A stretch of 64,000 nucleotides of DNA from positions 8,972,001 through 9,036,000 of the forward strand of contig JBBMOA010000015.1 in assembly GCA_037954235.1 (NCBI GenBank), read 5' to 3'. Shown piece by piece: positions 12,624-25,300 of this stretch (the first letter of the stretch is position 1; every line of letters begins with the position of its first letter). The position numbers and the translations under genes were made by a program. The notes under the pieces were generated by a model. The model was not told the origin of the DNA. It made no database searches and saw only the letters and a program-made list of their open reading frames with translations. The stretch comes from Aulostomus chinensis (lineage: Eukaryota > Chordata > Actinopteri > Syngnathiformes > Aulostomidae).

Positions 12624-15600
12624 TCAACACCAGCAGGGAGAATCTAGTTTGCTCAGCTCCAAAAGGTCGGCCTCCAGCTGCTCGGAGTCGTCTTGAAAGC
12701 GTTCGGTGAAGGACCGAATCAGACCTGCCGCATTGCCTTCATATTCCACCAGCTCAACATTCTCCCCTAGAAACCAGAAACAATAGAATAACTGGCCCAG
12801 TCAATGCAAGAGTCAGCAGCAGTCTATGGAATTTAAAAACACATCTTTCAATACTTTGTATACCTAGTCATCAAGAGTTCATAAAGTAACGCTAACTTAA
12901 TCTTCAATTAAAATAGAACACAAAAAAACTTACATCAAGTGCGCATTACATTTTTTTTCTCCTTTAAATTGAGGGACCTTTTTCAAATGTTGCCATTTCC
13001 AAACTTTTTCTAATGTGATGCTTTAAAATAATTTGTTGGAAAGAACTAGCATTGAAGCTTACAGTGTTCTGAAAAACACACTCCTTAATAGCTTTGGATT
13101 CTTCAGGTGTCAGGTATCACAAGTGTGTCCGACACATCGGTGATTGTGCTGTCCCTGGAGTTGTCAGGACTAATGTTTCACTGAGTGAGTCTCCACAGGT
13201 TGGGAACATACCACTGACTCTGGTGTTGGCCTGGACAAACATCTTACGCGCTTCCTTCCTCAGCAGCACCGTCTCACGCAGACGCAAGAAGTTGTGAGTG
13301 CTGCTGCTGCTGACAGTGGAGTAGCCGTCATAGAGGGCTCGGCCTCCTTCCACATCCGCCGTCGACTTAAACACCTAGATGTGGATGGACTCAGGTCAAC
13401 AGGGTGGGTGCAAGAAAAAGGCTGTGCATCTCTGATCAAGAGCAACATGTTATTTTTCAGTATTTAATGTTTTCTCAAATGCTATTTTGGCTTTGAAGTG
13501 TAGGAGATAAAGAAAGGGCATACCTGCAGTTTACAAAGGAACCTGTGGATGGCATTCTTGCCCACAGTATGGATCTTGCTTCGGTCTACGGTGATTCGGG
13601 CATCAGGATTGCCGTCCTGTCCCGTCACTTCCTTCAGGCCCACCAGACCCTCCCCGGCCTCGAGCAGCACACGCAGGATCACAAAACGAGCCTGCATGTG
13701 AGCCTGAGCCAGACATATACACATATAAAGACGGTGACTTATAGTGTGTACGTCTACTTTAAACAATGAGTCAGACATTCTACGTGCTACGTTATGGAAC
13801 AGCACAGACGCTGACCATGTCTGGCGCTACGTCTGTGCACTGACGTGTCTCATAAACACTATTTGCCTGACACTGTGTACATCTGAAGTTCTACATAAAT
13901 TACAGTTATGATTCATCGCTAGATGTTCGAAACTACTCCAAATAAAGAGTGGTTTGTCGTTTTTTTGTTTTTAAAGGCAACTCAATATCCACGATGGAGT
14001 ACCTGTCTCCAGCTGTTGCTCTCAGGTGTGTAGAATTCCAAGCCCAGCAGTCCGGCTCGCACCATGCTGAGCCAGTTCACATACACCACATCCTCTGCAT
14101 CATGTCCCTCATGTCCAAAAATACTGAAACACACACACACAAAACTGTTTACTCTGAAATGCCATCAACACTGTAAGAATGCGCAACACATGGAGACATA
14201 AAAAGGAGCTTGAGGTAGATGCCAACTTGACAGCTGCTCTGGGGCTCAAATTAACTGAAAATATGTCATTTCTTTGCTTCATTTCCTTTTTTTTTTTTTT
14301 TTTGGTTCCACAATTAAAATCGAAGAAAATTGATTTGAAGGATTAGGGGCGATGATGACAACTTTTTGGACTAAAGTGGATGACGTCACATCCAGATTAG
14401 CAAAAGATGGATGGGAACAGTTTAAATAGCCGCAACAATTTTCACTCTTGGCACATACTTTTTGACCACCACATATGCAAATCATCATCATCAGATCATG
14501 ATTATGTTCACTAGCTTCATTGAAGAAAAACAAGCAAAAAAATCAAAACAACCAAAAACCCAAACAAAACAGAATTACTATCAATGGAACAGCCTGCCAT
14601 CATCAAGGGGTGATGTTCTCCTCCGTCAAGATACTGAAGAGTTCCAGAGGAGTTCCTTCCTCTGAAAGTCCTGCACATTATTCGTCAAGTCAGTTCAACT
14701 CATCGGTTCAAATGTGCAGGTGCTAGTGGCTTTCACACAAATTCCAAATTCAAATGTCTCAGTAGAGTTGTGGGCAGGTTGGAAATGAGTTAAATTCTAT
14801 TACTACCAGAGGATTTTTGTAAATTAACTTACTTAAAGGGTATTTTCTTTAAAGGGCTGCTTTTGTTTCTTTTTTTTTTTTTAAATTGCTGATTTTGAAA
14901 CAACACCTTGACTGATTGCCATTTCAGGTGACTGCCTCAAGTGAATCGGTGCAATATTTAGAGTGAAGGTATTCTTGCTTTGAAGAGGTAACATGATATA
15001 ATACAACGTTCCTTAGTGGGAAAAAACAGCTCATTGTTGACCTCTGAACTGTTCACACTCCTCGTGGTATCTTACACATACAGATGTCGTAGCCACAAGT
15101 CTAAAGACTGAAGGACAGTGTTGTGTGCGCAACAATTTTAATGTGACACAATGAACATAGGAGTACTAAAAACTGTCTGTTCACCACCCATTCTTCCTGC
15201 TGATCTCAGTTTTTGTCAGGAATCTCCAAGTTTCAGAGTAGGAGGTCCAACCTCAAACTGAAATTTCCACCTGGGAATCATAAAATTCCGAAGTCTGAGT
15301 TCAACTGAAATGCACCAGTAGGCTTCAATTCATCCTCTGTATCGGTGACTGTGTGACAACAACATTCTATCAGGTTAATCCAAAAACCCCAGTTCAAAAT
15401 AGGACAACTGACAAAAAATGACAGCAGGATTGTTCAGTATATTTCAATAATTATATCAGAAATCTTGCATGTTCTTGTCTTTGATCACGCAAGGGTTCAA
15501 ATTCAAGCATTTTGTAAACATTCAAGACTTTGTAGGACTCCTGTAATATACTGCTGCAGAGATGCAGTTTAAGCATGTGACGTACCCGAGTACTTCCTTG

Positions 15601-18600
15601 TTGAGACACAGGTAGAGTCCAACACACTCAGCCCGGCATTCTTCATAGGAGGAGGCGATTGTTGAGAATTTGCTGTCCCATGTCTCACTGCCTTGGTACC
15701 AGGTAGACACCTACAGGACACACACTCGCACCTTGAGTGATGCCATCTTTTGTTCACCAACAATACACATAGGTCATAATGTACATGACTTCAGGACCAG
15801 GCACCAAGAAGGTGCTGCAGACTCACCGGCTCACCAGTTTCCGGGTTGATCACTTTGCTTTGGTCAAAATTGAACTTGCCATTGTCATCCTGTGGAGGAA
15901 GATGAAAAACACACACATCTCAGAGAAACAAGTTATCAAGCACTGTATCTGCTTGCTGTTGCGTCTCAGAGAAATCAGAAATATCCACCTAACTATAATA
16001 GTACTACTAATAGGAGTATAAAACTTATGACTCAGCTGCTGGAGACTTCTTACTTATACCAACACGCGCTACTGACCTGGACAAACAGTTTGCCGCTTCC
16101 GTGGCCCAAAAGTTCATGAAGTCCAACCTGAACCTCAAATGATGGGCCCTTCCACTTGATGAAGAGATCCTAGCATAACAACATACTGGAGAATGTAATG
16201 GCAGCAGGTAATAAAGGAAGAGATGGAAGGTTAAATAGCAGATAGGTTGCATGCCACACCTTGTCCTCTTCCTCCAGGAAGGTCAGTTTTTCCTTCTGTG
16301 TAGCATAGGCCACAGCCAGCACGTTTCCTAGGGACACGTTTTTAAAACCCTCCGACTGTCTGATGTCATCGTCTGTCAGAAGAAACACACATTGTGATAA
16401 AATGAGTCACTGTAAAATAAGGTTACATGTGTCCAGATCTTAGTGAACATACAGTTGGGGATGTTGATGCCAGCCGGTATTCCACTGCCAGCAAAGGTGA
16501 GGACATCTAGGGAGGTGAAGTCCGGTTTAAGGAACGTGTCCTTCTCAAACTCCCTTGGCCACGGGAGCTCGGGAAGCAGCACTTCTGCGGAGCTGACTAA
16601 CTTGGCAAAACGCTCACTCATTGCCTTGTTCACAACGGCCACGAAACCTAAAGATGAAAACATGATTAATGCATATGTGCAGATTAGGATGGTGTCAGAG
16701 CCAAACTGTTCATCACTGACACACACATGCTGCAACCATCCTGAATTTACCTGATGGAATTATACATCACCTAAGTCAAGTTTTCAAAGCGTGAGGAGGG
16801 CCTCCAGACAGTGTCAGTGAATGGAGGGGTGTGATTTGGTGAAAGAAATGGTTAAGAGATATGGTATTTTGGGAGGAATATTACAGTTTTCCTATGCTCA
16901 TAGAGTCAAGAACTAATAAATTACTCAGGACAGTTTCCTGTATTTAGTGTCCTCTGAAGTTAACAGCAATATTAGGCTAGTATGGCTAAATAGTTGACTG
17001 TAAATAGGATCAAATAACATAATAATGATCCTAAAAGTAATCATGTTTCCTCGTATTAATAAGCTCTATTATAAAAGCAGTAAAGCCCAGAGAATTACTT
17101 TTCTTTATCACCAGGACAGTTACCTTCAAACTCTCCTCTGGAGCCAAACGGGTCACGGTAGCTTTCGATGAATCCTATATAACTGAGAGAAGGAGGGAGG
17201 ATGAGGAGAGAAAGAGAGGATTCAGAGATTAAGACAAGACGAAGAGTGCTATAATTTGATTGGTGCGTGAGAAACCAAGAAATATCAAACAGAATAGATC
17301 GATGAGGAAGTGAAAGGTGCTATGACTACAGTTTGGAATCAGCAATTCTTCTAAAATCATATCTTTTGATATTTTCCAGACCTTTTCTCTCTTTAATAGG
17401 TCAAGGATTATTAATAATTTTTTTTTTAAACCTACAGATTTTTAATAAGTTAAATCCCTTTTGACCCTATTTATGGTCTGGCAATGTGTTAGAGGAGTAA
17501 CCACTTGATGATCTGATGTCACCAACAGGTTTGTCAAAGGCAAGAGGGAATTAGTTTAGACACCGAAATATGTTTGGAATTAAGCCGGCGGCGAATGATG
17601 AAAACCCTCATTGGCGACAGCCAGACGTGTTCTGTAAACGTTCCTGCTCGTCAGTGATCTCACCTCTCAACAATTGGTCCCTTGTCTTTGATCCAGTAGC
17701 GGGAGCCCTCTTTGTGCGCCTCAACCGAGCCAAAGGTGAAGCTGCGTCTGTACTCTTCAAGCATCTTCCTCTGGTTCTCATTGGCAGCGTAGGCCTGTGC
17801 AGATGACATGGAAACTTGTAATAATTTCAAGACATGCTCTCAGGATGAAGAGGGAACTCTGTCAGGATTATTAGCTCGTTCATTCCCTCCCACACTCATC
17901 GTAGTCACGTGACTTTATCTTTCAGTTCTTTCTTGACAAAGGTGTATTAACCTGAATGCTGGTACTCTACCAAGTTATCAGTTCTCTGTGTTTAACAGCT
18001 ACTTTTATTCACGCTGCTCTATCGACTTCCATTGGCCTGCACGCCCCACCGCCGTCCTCACCTGTGCCTTTTGGAGGTAATAGCAGACTTTCTCCATGAG
18101 AGGAGCGTAGTCTCCCCTTTTCACAGTGAACTCTTTGTCCTCGAATTTGAAGTTGCCGCAGCATGTTTCACATTCCCCATCCACTGCACAGTCTGTGGAG
18201 TGGCAGTATACTTTCATCAACAACAACACTGGTTTCATAAACAATTCTCACCACATCCATTTGTGGGTAACCATACGAGCAGACATGCCAGAGAGTGTCT
18301 AGTGTGACATAGGGGTCATGTGATGCAGGTTCCATTCTGTATGTAACATAGATGTTGATTCTAATTGCTCTTTACTGAAGTTCTGACCTTTCTGCACAGC
18401 GGAGGCCAAGCGCACCTCGTAGCAGGGTTTCTCTCCCTTGTCCCTCTTGAACAGACGCGTGTTGTAAGCGGACAGTTTCTAAAAGTAAAACACACGAAGA
18501 CGAATCGGCTGTACAGTTACTGAAAATGAGCCAAATCAGAAGGACACATGAGCAGAGGAATGCAAGGAAAAAAAAACTACACATAAAGATGTCAGAACTG

Positions 18601-19971
18601 AGGACACAGAGACAGTACAGTTTACTAGATATTAGAAAAGAAACCGACATATATAGTGTGGTATATTCAAGCTGTGGGCGGTTACATTCATTTGAACTTC
18701 AGTTTACTTTAGAGTCGAGGAACTTCTGGGCCAGCTCAGCATCCTCCAGACAGCAGTTTCCTGAGAAGTAGGTGGTGATTCCCTAAAGAGAAGCAGAGAA
18801 ACAAGAATTCATCAGCCATGCTCTGTCTCACAAAAGTCACTGTGATCAATGTTTGGGGGTTCAGTGACTCCTTCAGAGACAGCCGATCCAAAGACACCCA
18901 CCAGCAGACCATTTAATTTAACTGACACAAGTGACATCTACAATAAATGAGAAACAGGGAGCGCAGCAGTAGATGCTCTCCTGAAAATTAAAACCGACAT
19001 GCCAGCATGATGAATATAGACTTCTTTTTTTAAAACTCAACCTAGGCCTGACAACACTGCAGTCAACATTTTCATTAAAAATTATCTGACAGTACAGCTT
19101 TGTCTGAAGCTGGCTTGAACTTCCCACCTTGTCGCCCAGTCCCAGCTGCTTCTGTCTGTCTTTCAGGGAGTAGAGGAGACACGAGCAGCTGCCCCAAAGA
19201 GCCTCCATCTCAGTGGACTGCTCCTGAAATGCCTGGCTGGCCCTCACCAGAGCTTCCAGCTTGTCCTGGGTGGATATAGCACAGATGCAAATAAATATAT
19301 ACGCAGTAAATATGAAACATTAAATATATCAGAGGTGGGACAAAATACCCATACTGTTATATATCACGGATATCAAATACTATAAAATTGCACCAAATAC
19401 TGAGGCATGAAGTTGACAATATACACTTGGTTTCATCTCATATGTCAAATTCTGTAAAACTGACACTGCATATTTTTTCTTCAGTTACACAGATACCATG
19501 TTTTATCATAGATTAATTTTCATATAACATATCCACTATCACTGAATTGCTGTAATGTAATACTCTCATTATCTTGGGCAAAGTATCATTACTTACACTG
19601 CAATTCCCAAACCATTATATTCACTGACATACTGTATACATGACATCAGGGTTGAAGGAGGAATTCAGGAGTGAAAGCTCCGTATAACATACAACACTCA
19701 TATTTGTCATGCTTATAATATTCAGGATTTGTTGTAACTGTGTTAAGGGAGGATCGATCTATTATCTTAATAAAAAAAAAAAAGACTGAACAGTAAATAA
19801 TCATACTTGTCAAACATGACTCAACACGCCTTCTCACCTTTGGTAGATTTGGGATAAACTTGGTGTCGCCAAAAGATTTGTAGTTTCCCATGTTGGCATA
19901 CAGACCTGCTGCATACACCAAGAACGCCTGAACATCACACACAAAAACATATAAGAAGGTTGATTTTCATC

Positions 19972-20021
<50 letters not shown>

Positions 20022-20643
20022 ATCAATGGAGAGATACACGAAGACGGTGTACCTGGTACTCATCAGAGGTGAGTCCAACTGTCATTGCGACCTGTTCCAG
20101 CTGTGCAGGTGTCTGCTTCCTGAAGATTCTCTGTAGCAAGACAAAGATATTTGCCGACTCTGGGGACGTCTGCAGCAGCACAGCCAGACCGCCGTACCTA
20201 AGACAGGTTTTCTCAACGTGAGCAGGGTAATCATGTATGTCTAACTGACATCATGAAGTTTTCAATTAGCTGCAGTAAATCAACCAGCATGTAAATGCAA
20301 CAGCAAATGTCACTTTGGACACATCAGAAATTGTTGTGGTCATTACATCACATTGCACATCACTAAGCAAAATTTCTGATGTTTCACCACCATGATTTTT
20401 GAAAAAAAAAATTTGTTTACAGAGGGGGAGAACAAATAAATGAAATTCGAGTTGGTCTTAAGAGTTTGCTTTTCCTTCAACACCTGTAAGTTCGAACATC
20501 TTTAGGATAGTTACATACCAGGCAGCACGTGACAGGTGGTGAGCATACATCTTCTCCTGAGGTGAGAGCAAACGGAAGGCCTCGCCACAGTCAAGGGCAG
20601 AGATACCAATGTCATTGGGCAGGTAGTACTGAGAGTCCACCAT
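12624..20643 (-). CDS. dpp3: dipeptidyl peptidase 3 (M49 zinc metallopeptidase), complete CDS
   Basis: Cytosolic zinc exopeptidase that removes N-terminal dipeptides. Coding exons: 20643-20519, 20197-20053, 19927-19838, 19265-19128, 18782-18708, 18478-18388, 18192-18062, 17794-17664, 17182-17124, 16647-16453, 16372-16260, 16169-16077, 15889-15827, 15710-15586, 14123-14003, 13703-13524, 13374-13212 and 12766-12624. All are GT-AG and in frame, giving 726 residues (human 737). The HExxGH zinc motif is HELLGH at residues 449-454 (DNA 16101-16118). The second zinc motif is EECRAE at 506-511 (15627-15644). An ETGE at about 479-482 matches the KEAP1-binding motif known in human DPP3. The start MVDSQYYLPNDIG aligns with the known N terminus. 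One departure is a Cys-rich stretch (C-AVDGE-C-ET-CC) at the start of exon 18192-18062. An untranslated first exon ends at 21523. Confidence 0.97.
15627..15644 (-). other. dpp3: DPP3 EECRAE second zinc motif
   Basis: Minus-strand codons encode E-E-C-R-A-E, the second conserved M49 motif. Its second Glu is the third zinc ligand in the family. Confidence 0.95.
16101..16118 (-). other. dpp3: DPP3 HELLGH zinc-binding/catalytic motif
   Basis: Minus-strand codons CAT GAA CTT TTG GGC CAC encode the M49 hexapeptide HELLGH. In the family the two His residues bind Zn and the Glu is the catalytic base. With the intact EECRAE motif in the next-but-one exon, this indicates an active enzyme. Confidence 0.97.
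19975..20019. repeat. (TG)n microsatellite in a dpp3 intron
   Basis: About 22 TG units, just upstream (in transcript sense) of the dpp3 acceptor at 19928 and downstream of the donor at 20052. On the transcript strand it reads (CA)n. Confidence 0.95.
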
Positions 20644-21523
20644 CTTTAGGCTGGGCTGAAACACTGTCGGGAAGGTACTACAGTGAGAGAGGGTGAAGGA
20701 ATGAAGATAAAGAGAGGGGAGAGAAAGAGGAAACGCAGAGATCAATCATATGATCATTCAGACAGCATGAACTTTAATCTAATCTTGATCTCCTGCCCCG
20801 CCTGGGCTGCCAGTTTATCAAAGAAAACAGCTTGAATAAAAAACCCTATTATTATCATCAGCTGTTCTGCAATCCTGCAGGAACTGCTATTTGTTGCACT
20901 AGTGTCTAATCCAAACTGTAAAAAGGGCTGAATAAAAATCTCTTCACTGCGCCAGCTCATTTCTACAAATTGGTGGTTTAACATTTATTGATCAGATAAG
21001 AAAATAAAAAGCAATAGGAAACTATAACATAGGTTCACAACTTTCATCTAAAGCATTGTATTTTCATCAACGAATAAACAGATAACTTGTTCGATCACTC
21101 ATGACTGGCCATGGCACATATTTTAGAGAAATACTCAGTTTAATTTCTCTTTCACTTTATTTCAAAAGCATTATATCAATATAATTTAATGCCGACAGTC
21201 GTACTCGTGCCCTCTGTAAGACAGCAGCCCATGTGGCAGCAACCCAACTGGACAACAATCAAACTGCATATTCAGGTATACAGTGCTAACAGCTTTATTC
21301 TTTAGGCTCCTAAACCAGCTAACTAATGTTAACGTTAAGTTAGCTCGTAGCGAGCATGCTAAGTCGGCTGCAGAGTGCGTTGAGCATTTCATTCAAACAC
21401 CATGACTCCGGTAAGCGCAATGTTAAGTCACAAACTCCATAAAATAGCTTTCCGTGTGAGGTTAACTAAAGTTTCATTGATTCAGCTGGCTATAAAAGAG
21501 TATGAACTGAACTGCTTGATACC

Positions 21524-21640
21524 TTCTATTCTCCAGCAGCTGCTCCGGTGAACGTCAAATTGCAGTCTCACGCTCTACACTTCCTGTATTCGTCCGGCGA
21601 TAGAGCCCGCCCCTCGGCCAATCAGAGATTGTAAATTGTG
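21524..21640 (-). promoter_or_regulatory. dpp3: dpp3 promoter: CCAAT box, GC box, ETS site
   Basis: The untranslated first exon ends at donor AGAAG|GTATCA (exon end 21523) and joins an acceptor at 20679/20678. Immediately upstream on the minus strand are an ETS core CAGGAAGTG (about 21579-21587), a GC box (complement of CCCGCCCCT, 21606-21614) and an inverted CCAAT element (CCAAT on plus at 21618-21622). There is no TATA box. This looks like a housekeeping promoter, consistent with the ubiquitous enzyme. The exact start site is unknown. Confidence 0.65.
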
Positions 21641-21818
21641 ATTGACAGAAATACTAATCAATTGTGAAGCGGCAGAACCAGGCCCTTCAATACACCTCTT
21701 AGAATTAAGGGTCAGTCGAAAAACTAGAAGGAAACGATTTATGACTGCACGAGACAAACACGGCTGAACGAACATGTATCTGGAAATAAATAATGTCACG
21801 TGACCCTTATTTTCATCA

Positions 21819-21900
21819 GACGAGGTGGCCGAGTGGTTAAGGCGATGGACTGCTAATCCATTGTGCTCTGCACGCGTGGGTTCGAATCCCATCCTCGTCG
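21819..21900 (+). tRNA. tRNA-Ser(GCT): tRNA-Ser, anticodon GCT
   Basis: An 82-nt cloverleaf. The acceptor stem GACGAGG pairs with CCTCGTC, followed by discriminator G. The D arm carries the A box TGGCCGAGTGG (21826-21836). The anticodon loop is CTGCTAA, with GCT at 21852-21854. A long variable arm of class II type and the B box GGTTCGAATCC (21879-21889) follow. There is no intron. A pol III terminator TTTT follows at 21906-21909. The anticodon reads AGC/AGU serine codons. The gene lies about 220 bp from the dpp3 promoter, transcribed in the opposite direction. Confidence 0.97.
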
Positions 21901-21905
21901 GTACA

Positions 21906-21909
21906 TTTT
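21906..21909 (+). terminator. RNA polymerase III terminator of tRNA-Ser
   Basis: TTTT run 5 nt after the tRNA 3' end, the minimal pol III stop signal. Confidence 0.75.
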
Positions 21910-22343
21910 CTCAACGTGAATACCTGTTTACATTACTCTTTGGGCGTGCTTTTTGAAATTACTCGAAATGCTGTCAGAGAACGAAGACCACGGTGCTTAT
22001 CTAGTCTCAACTTCCTCATTCTCAGGAAAATCACGAAACCGTAATTTTCTTTACCAGCAGTGAATTATAAAACCATGACCACACATTCTTTCCGCACATA
22101 CAAAGCTTACAACCACACAGTATTTCTTCAATTTATTGGTTTTATTGAAATGTAAAAACATGATGAGAAGGTGAATTATTTACAAATGGTGTGCATGGGA
22201 AAGTATTATGTTTTTGTTGATGAGCGGTACAGCTAGTCAGAACTATATTCAAATAGTAGTTTTAGTGACCAGTGCAGCACCACAAGAGTAATGTTAGCAG
22301 ACATCTGCATGTTCAGCACAAATGTGGCTGTTTATTTTAGAGT
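21910..22343. other. cd248 3' UTR and short intergenic gap
   Basis: No open frame with support. Minus-strand polyadenylation signals AATAAA for cd248 lie at 22331-22336, directly after the stop, and at 22141-22146, the more likely end. Confidence 0.6.
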
Positions 22344-25300
22344 TCATGCTTGGGTTTTGCCGTTCCTCCTGTCAGGAGGCGTTGAAGGGAGTATCCAGCG
22401 ATAGCAGTTTGAGAAGCTCAGGCTCTTGTCAACAGCACAGCTGGTGCAGTAGACGATCCCAAGAGCCAGCATCACTACGAGGAACACACATAGAGGCACC
22501 AGCAGAGCCACAAGCAGCCAGCTTTTGTCGTGTTTACGTTTACCTGCACCAGATCCAGTACCTGCCTCTGCTGTGCCGCTCAAATCCTCACTGCTATCCA
22601 TCTTAGATGCCACGCCCCCTCCTGTTCCAGCAGCTGACCCGTCTGCCGTTTCTCTAACTCCTGTTTTACCCTCATGATCAATTTCATTGCCTGTACCACC
22701 TTTTTGTGTTGGGGATGGGGGCGTCTGATATCGCCTGGGTGACTGGACGTCCCATTGGTTCAGGTGATTATCTGACCCCTGAGCCATGTCCGGGGAAAGT
22801 TCTTCAGGGGCTTCTGTCAGCCAGTCGGCATCAAAGTTAGTGTCAGCTTCAAAGTTTGGGTGAGGGGTGAACGAGCCAGACCAGGGATTATCATGTTCAG
22901 GGTCCAAGTCAAGTATGTGGTCACTGGGGTCAGGGGTCAGAGTGGAATATTCTTCATCCTCAGCTGACGGCTGGCAGGTTAGTCCATCTGATTGCAGGTC
23001 ATAGCCATTGTCACAGTAACACTGGTACCCTCCCATGTAGTTGAGACACTGCTGCTGACAGGGGGACTCCCCCACACACTCATCAACATCTACACACTCT
23101 CCTCCGGGGCCCAGCTTGTAACCAGGATTGCACACACATTTGAAGGACCCCACTGTGTTTACACAGGTGCCTTCACAGCTGCCTTCATCAAGACACTCAT
23201 CAATGTCCACACATTCCCCTTCATCATCTGGCTGGTAGCCGGGATGGCAGGTGCAGTGGAACGTTCCTGGGATGTTGACACACACTTGCGGACATGGTTG
23301 CTGTTGACATTCATCTACATCAGAACATCTGCGTCCATCTGGACCCATTTGGTAGCCAGGAGGGCATGTACAGCGGATACCACGGGATGTTTCCACACAG
23401 TCATACTCACACCCCATCTCCACACATACCTCTTTGATATGGCCCTGGCCAGGGGGGCCGGCAGAGTCAGAGGACAATTCAGGAGGATCTGTTTGGCTCA
23501 GGGGGTCAGGCTTGCAGCTGTACCCATCCTCACCTAGCGTGAAGCCCTCAGAACAATAGCAGTAGTAGTCCGTGTCTGTGTTCTGACAGTACTGCTCGCA
23601 TCCGTGGTCCCCGCTACACCAGTCCTGGTTCTTTGGAGCTGCATTTACCGAGCAGAGTGGTGCATCCCTGGACCAGCCCACTGTCTCATCATCTCTCTCC
23701 ATGCACAGTACTGTCTGCTCAGCAGGAGCTTCTGGGTCCAAGCTGTCTGTTGGGCATCGTAGAGCAGCTACAGACCCATAGGGCACATGAGTCAGTAGGG
23801 TGCTCATCAGGTGGAATGGAGTGGTGTAAAGAGCTGGGCCTCTGCCCTCATCCTCCAGAGGTGGACACATTCCTTTGTAGTTGTACTGGCACACATATCC
23901 ATCCAACGCCAGCCCACAGGAGCCGTCAAGCCATTTGAAATTGTCGCTGCTCTCACGCGAACCCTCAGAAGTGTGGACAGTCATGGCAACACAACGAGGG
24001 GCTGCACAAGTCCCAGGGGTGTCGTCACGGAGCCAGTTGGTGAAAAGGCCGTCCTGATCTCCTGTTGGAACACAAAGACAAGTACAAGGTTAGGTTCGTT
24101 CCTTTATTTCAACATGTGTCTTCTTGTGTGTGTAGTATTCCAGAACTATATGAAATGATTAAAGGTACCATGTGTATAACTTCAAAAAATCCTTCTGATG
24201 GTTACATTTTTTGATGATATCATCATGAGAGATTGCCGGTACAGGCTTTTGGTCTAGGTTTGATTGTTGGTGTGAGGCAATATACACTTGTCTTTCCTGT
24301 TTTCTTTAAATGTTCCCAAGGGGTTACCGTAGTCTGAACCCGAAAGTCTAAACAAAGGGGATTTACATTGTGAAATTTTACAGTATTTTTGAAGCAGCAG
24401 TATTCTGTAGTCCTATGCTTGTCAAGTGTTGAGTCATGTAAGCAGGAAGTTGGGATTCCATTTGAGGAGCTTGTTTACTTTATTCAGAACACAATAACAC
24501 AAGATGGGTTTTCCCACATTGATGTATTTGGAGTTACAATTATTCAGTTAATGTCAGTGAAAAATTGTGTCCTGTTTTTTTTACCATAAAATAAACAAGC
24601 AAGCTGGCTGCTGAGTGTTTCATAAGGTGAAAAGTTTTCTCCAACTGCATCCTAGGCAGGCGCTTTGTGATTAGAAAGCCATCTGTTTTTTAGTGGGCTA
24701 GATTTGTGTAATGGCTAAATCAGATTGGAGAGAAATAGTGAGGTCAAGAGGGGATTGAACTTCCCCTGTCGCGCCAACTCTTTTTCTGTGAAATAAAAGT
24801 AGCTAATGCAATAACCAGCCAGTCTGGGATGATCTCTGGAGGCCGTCAACTGAACCAGGGTCTGGCAGGGGTGGAGTACACGCTGGTTTCTCTACCATAA
24901 TCTGACAATGCCAGAGTGATGCCTCCTCTACTTTTTATGCTTTTGTTTACTGACAACCTCAACATTCTAAAATACTTCATGGCTGGATAGTAGGTGTTAA
25001 GGTAAACCTTAAAATCTATGAATGACAGTAGAGAATTGTTGTAACACTTGTATCTCCCCTTGCTCACCATTCATAACTTAAATACTCAAAATGGGTATAT
25101 TTTCATATATATATGGTGTAAGTTTGATGTTACTTACTTCCTGTGGCAGCCATGTTGGATTACTGACTTTAAAATATCTTGAATACCTCTTATATACCTG
25201 GACTGGTTTACTTCATATTCTCTCCTAATCACTTCTATAAATATGTACATGTTTTTTTTATTAAGGTCAAAGTTTAATTGCTTTGTTTGCGGTTGCTGGT

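Noticed and set aside
21491..21500. TATAAAAGAG considered as a TATA box
   Set aside because: It lies inside dpp3 intron 1 on the plus strand and no gene begins downstream; the dpp3 promoter signals lie elsewhere on the other strand.
22992..23537. 181-codon plus-strand open frame
   Set aside because: Antisense of the Cys-rich EGF modules of cd248.
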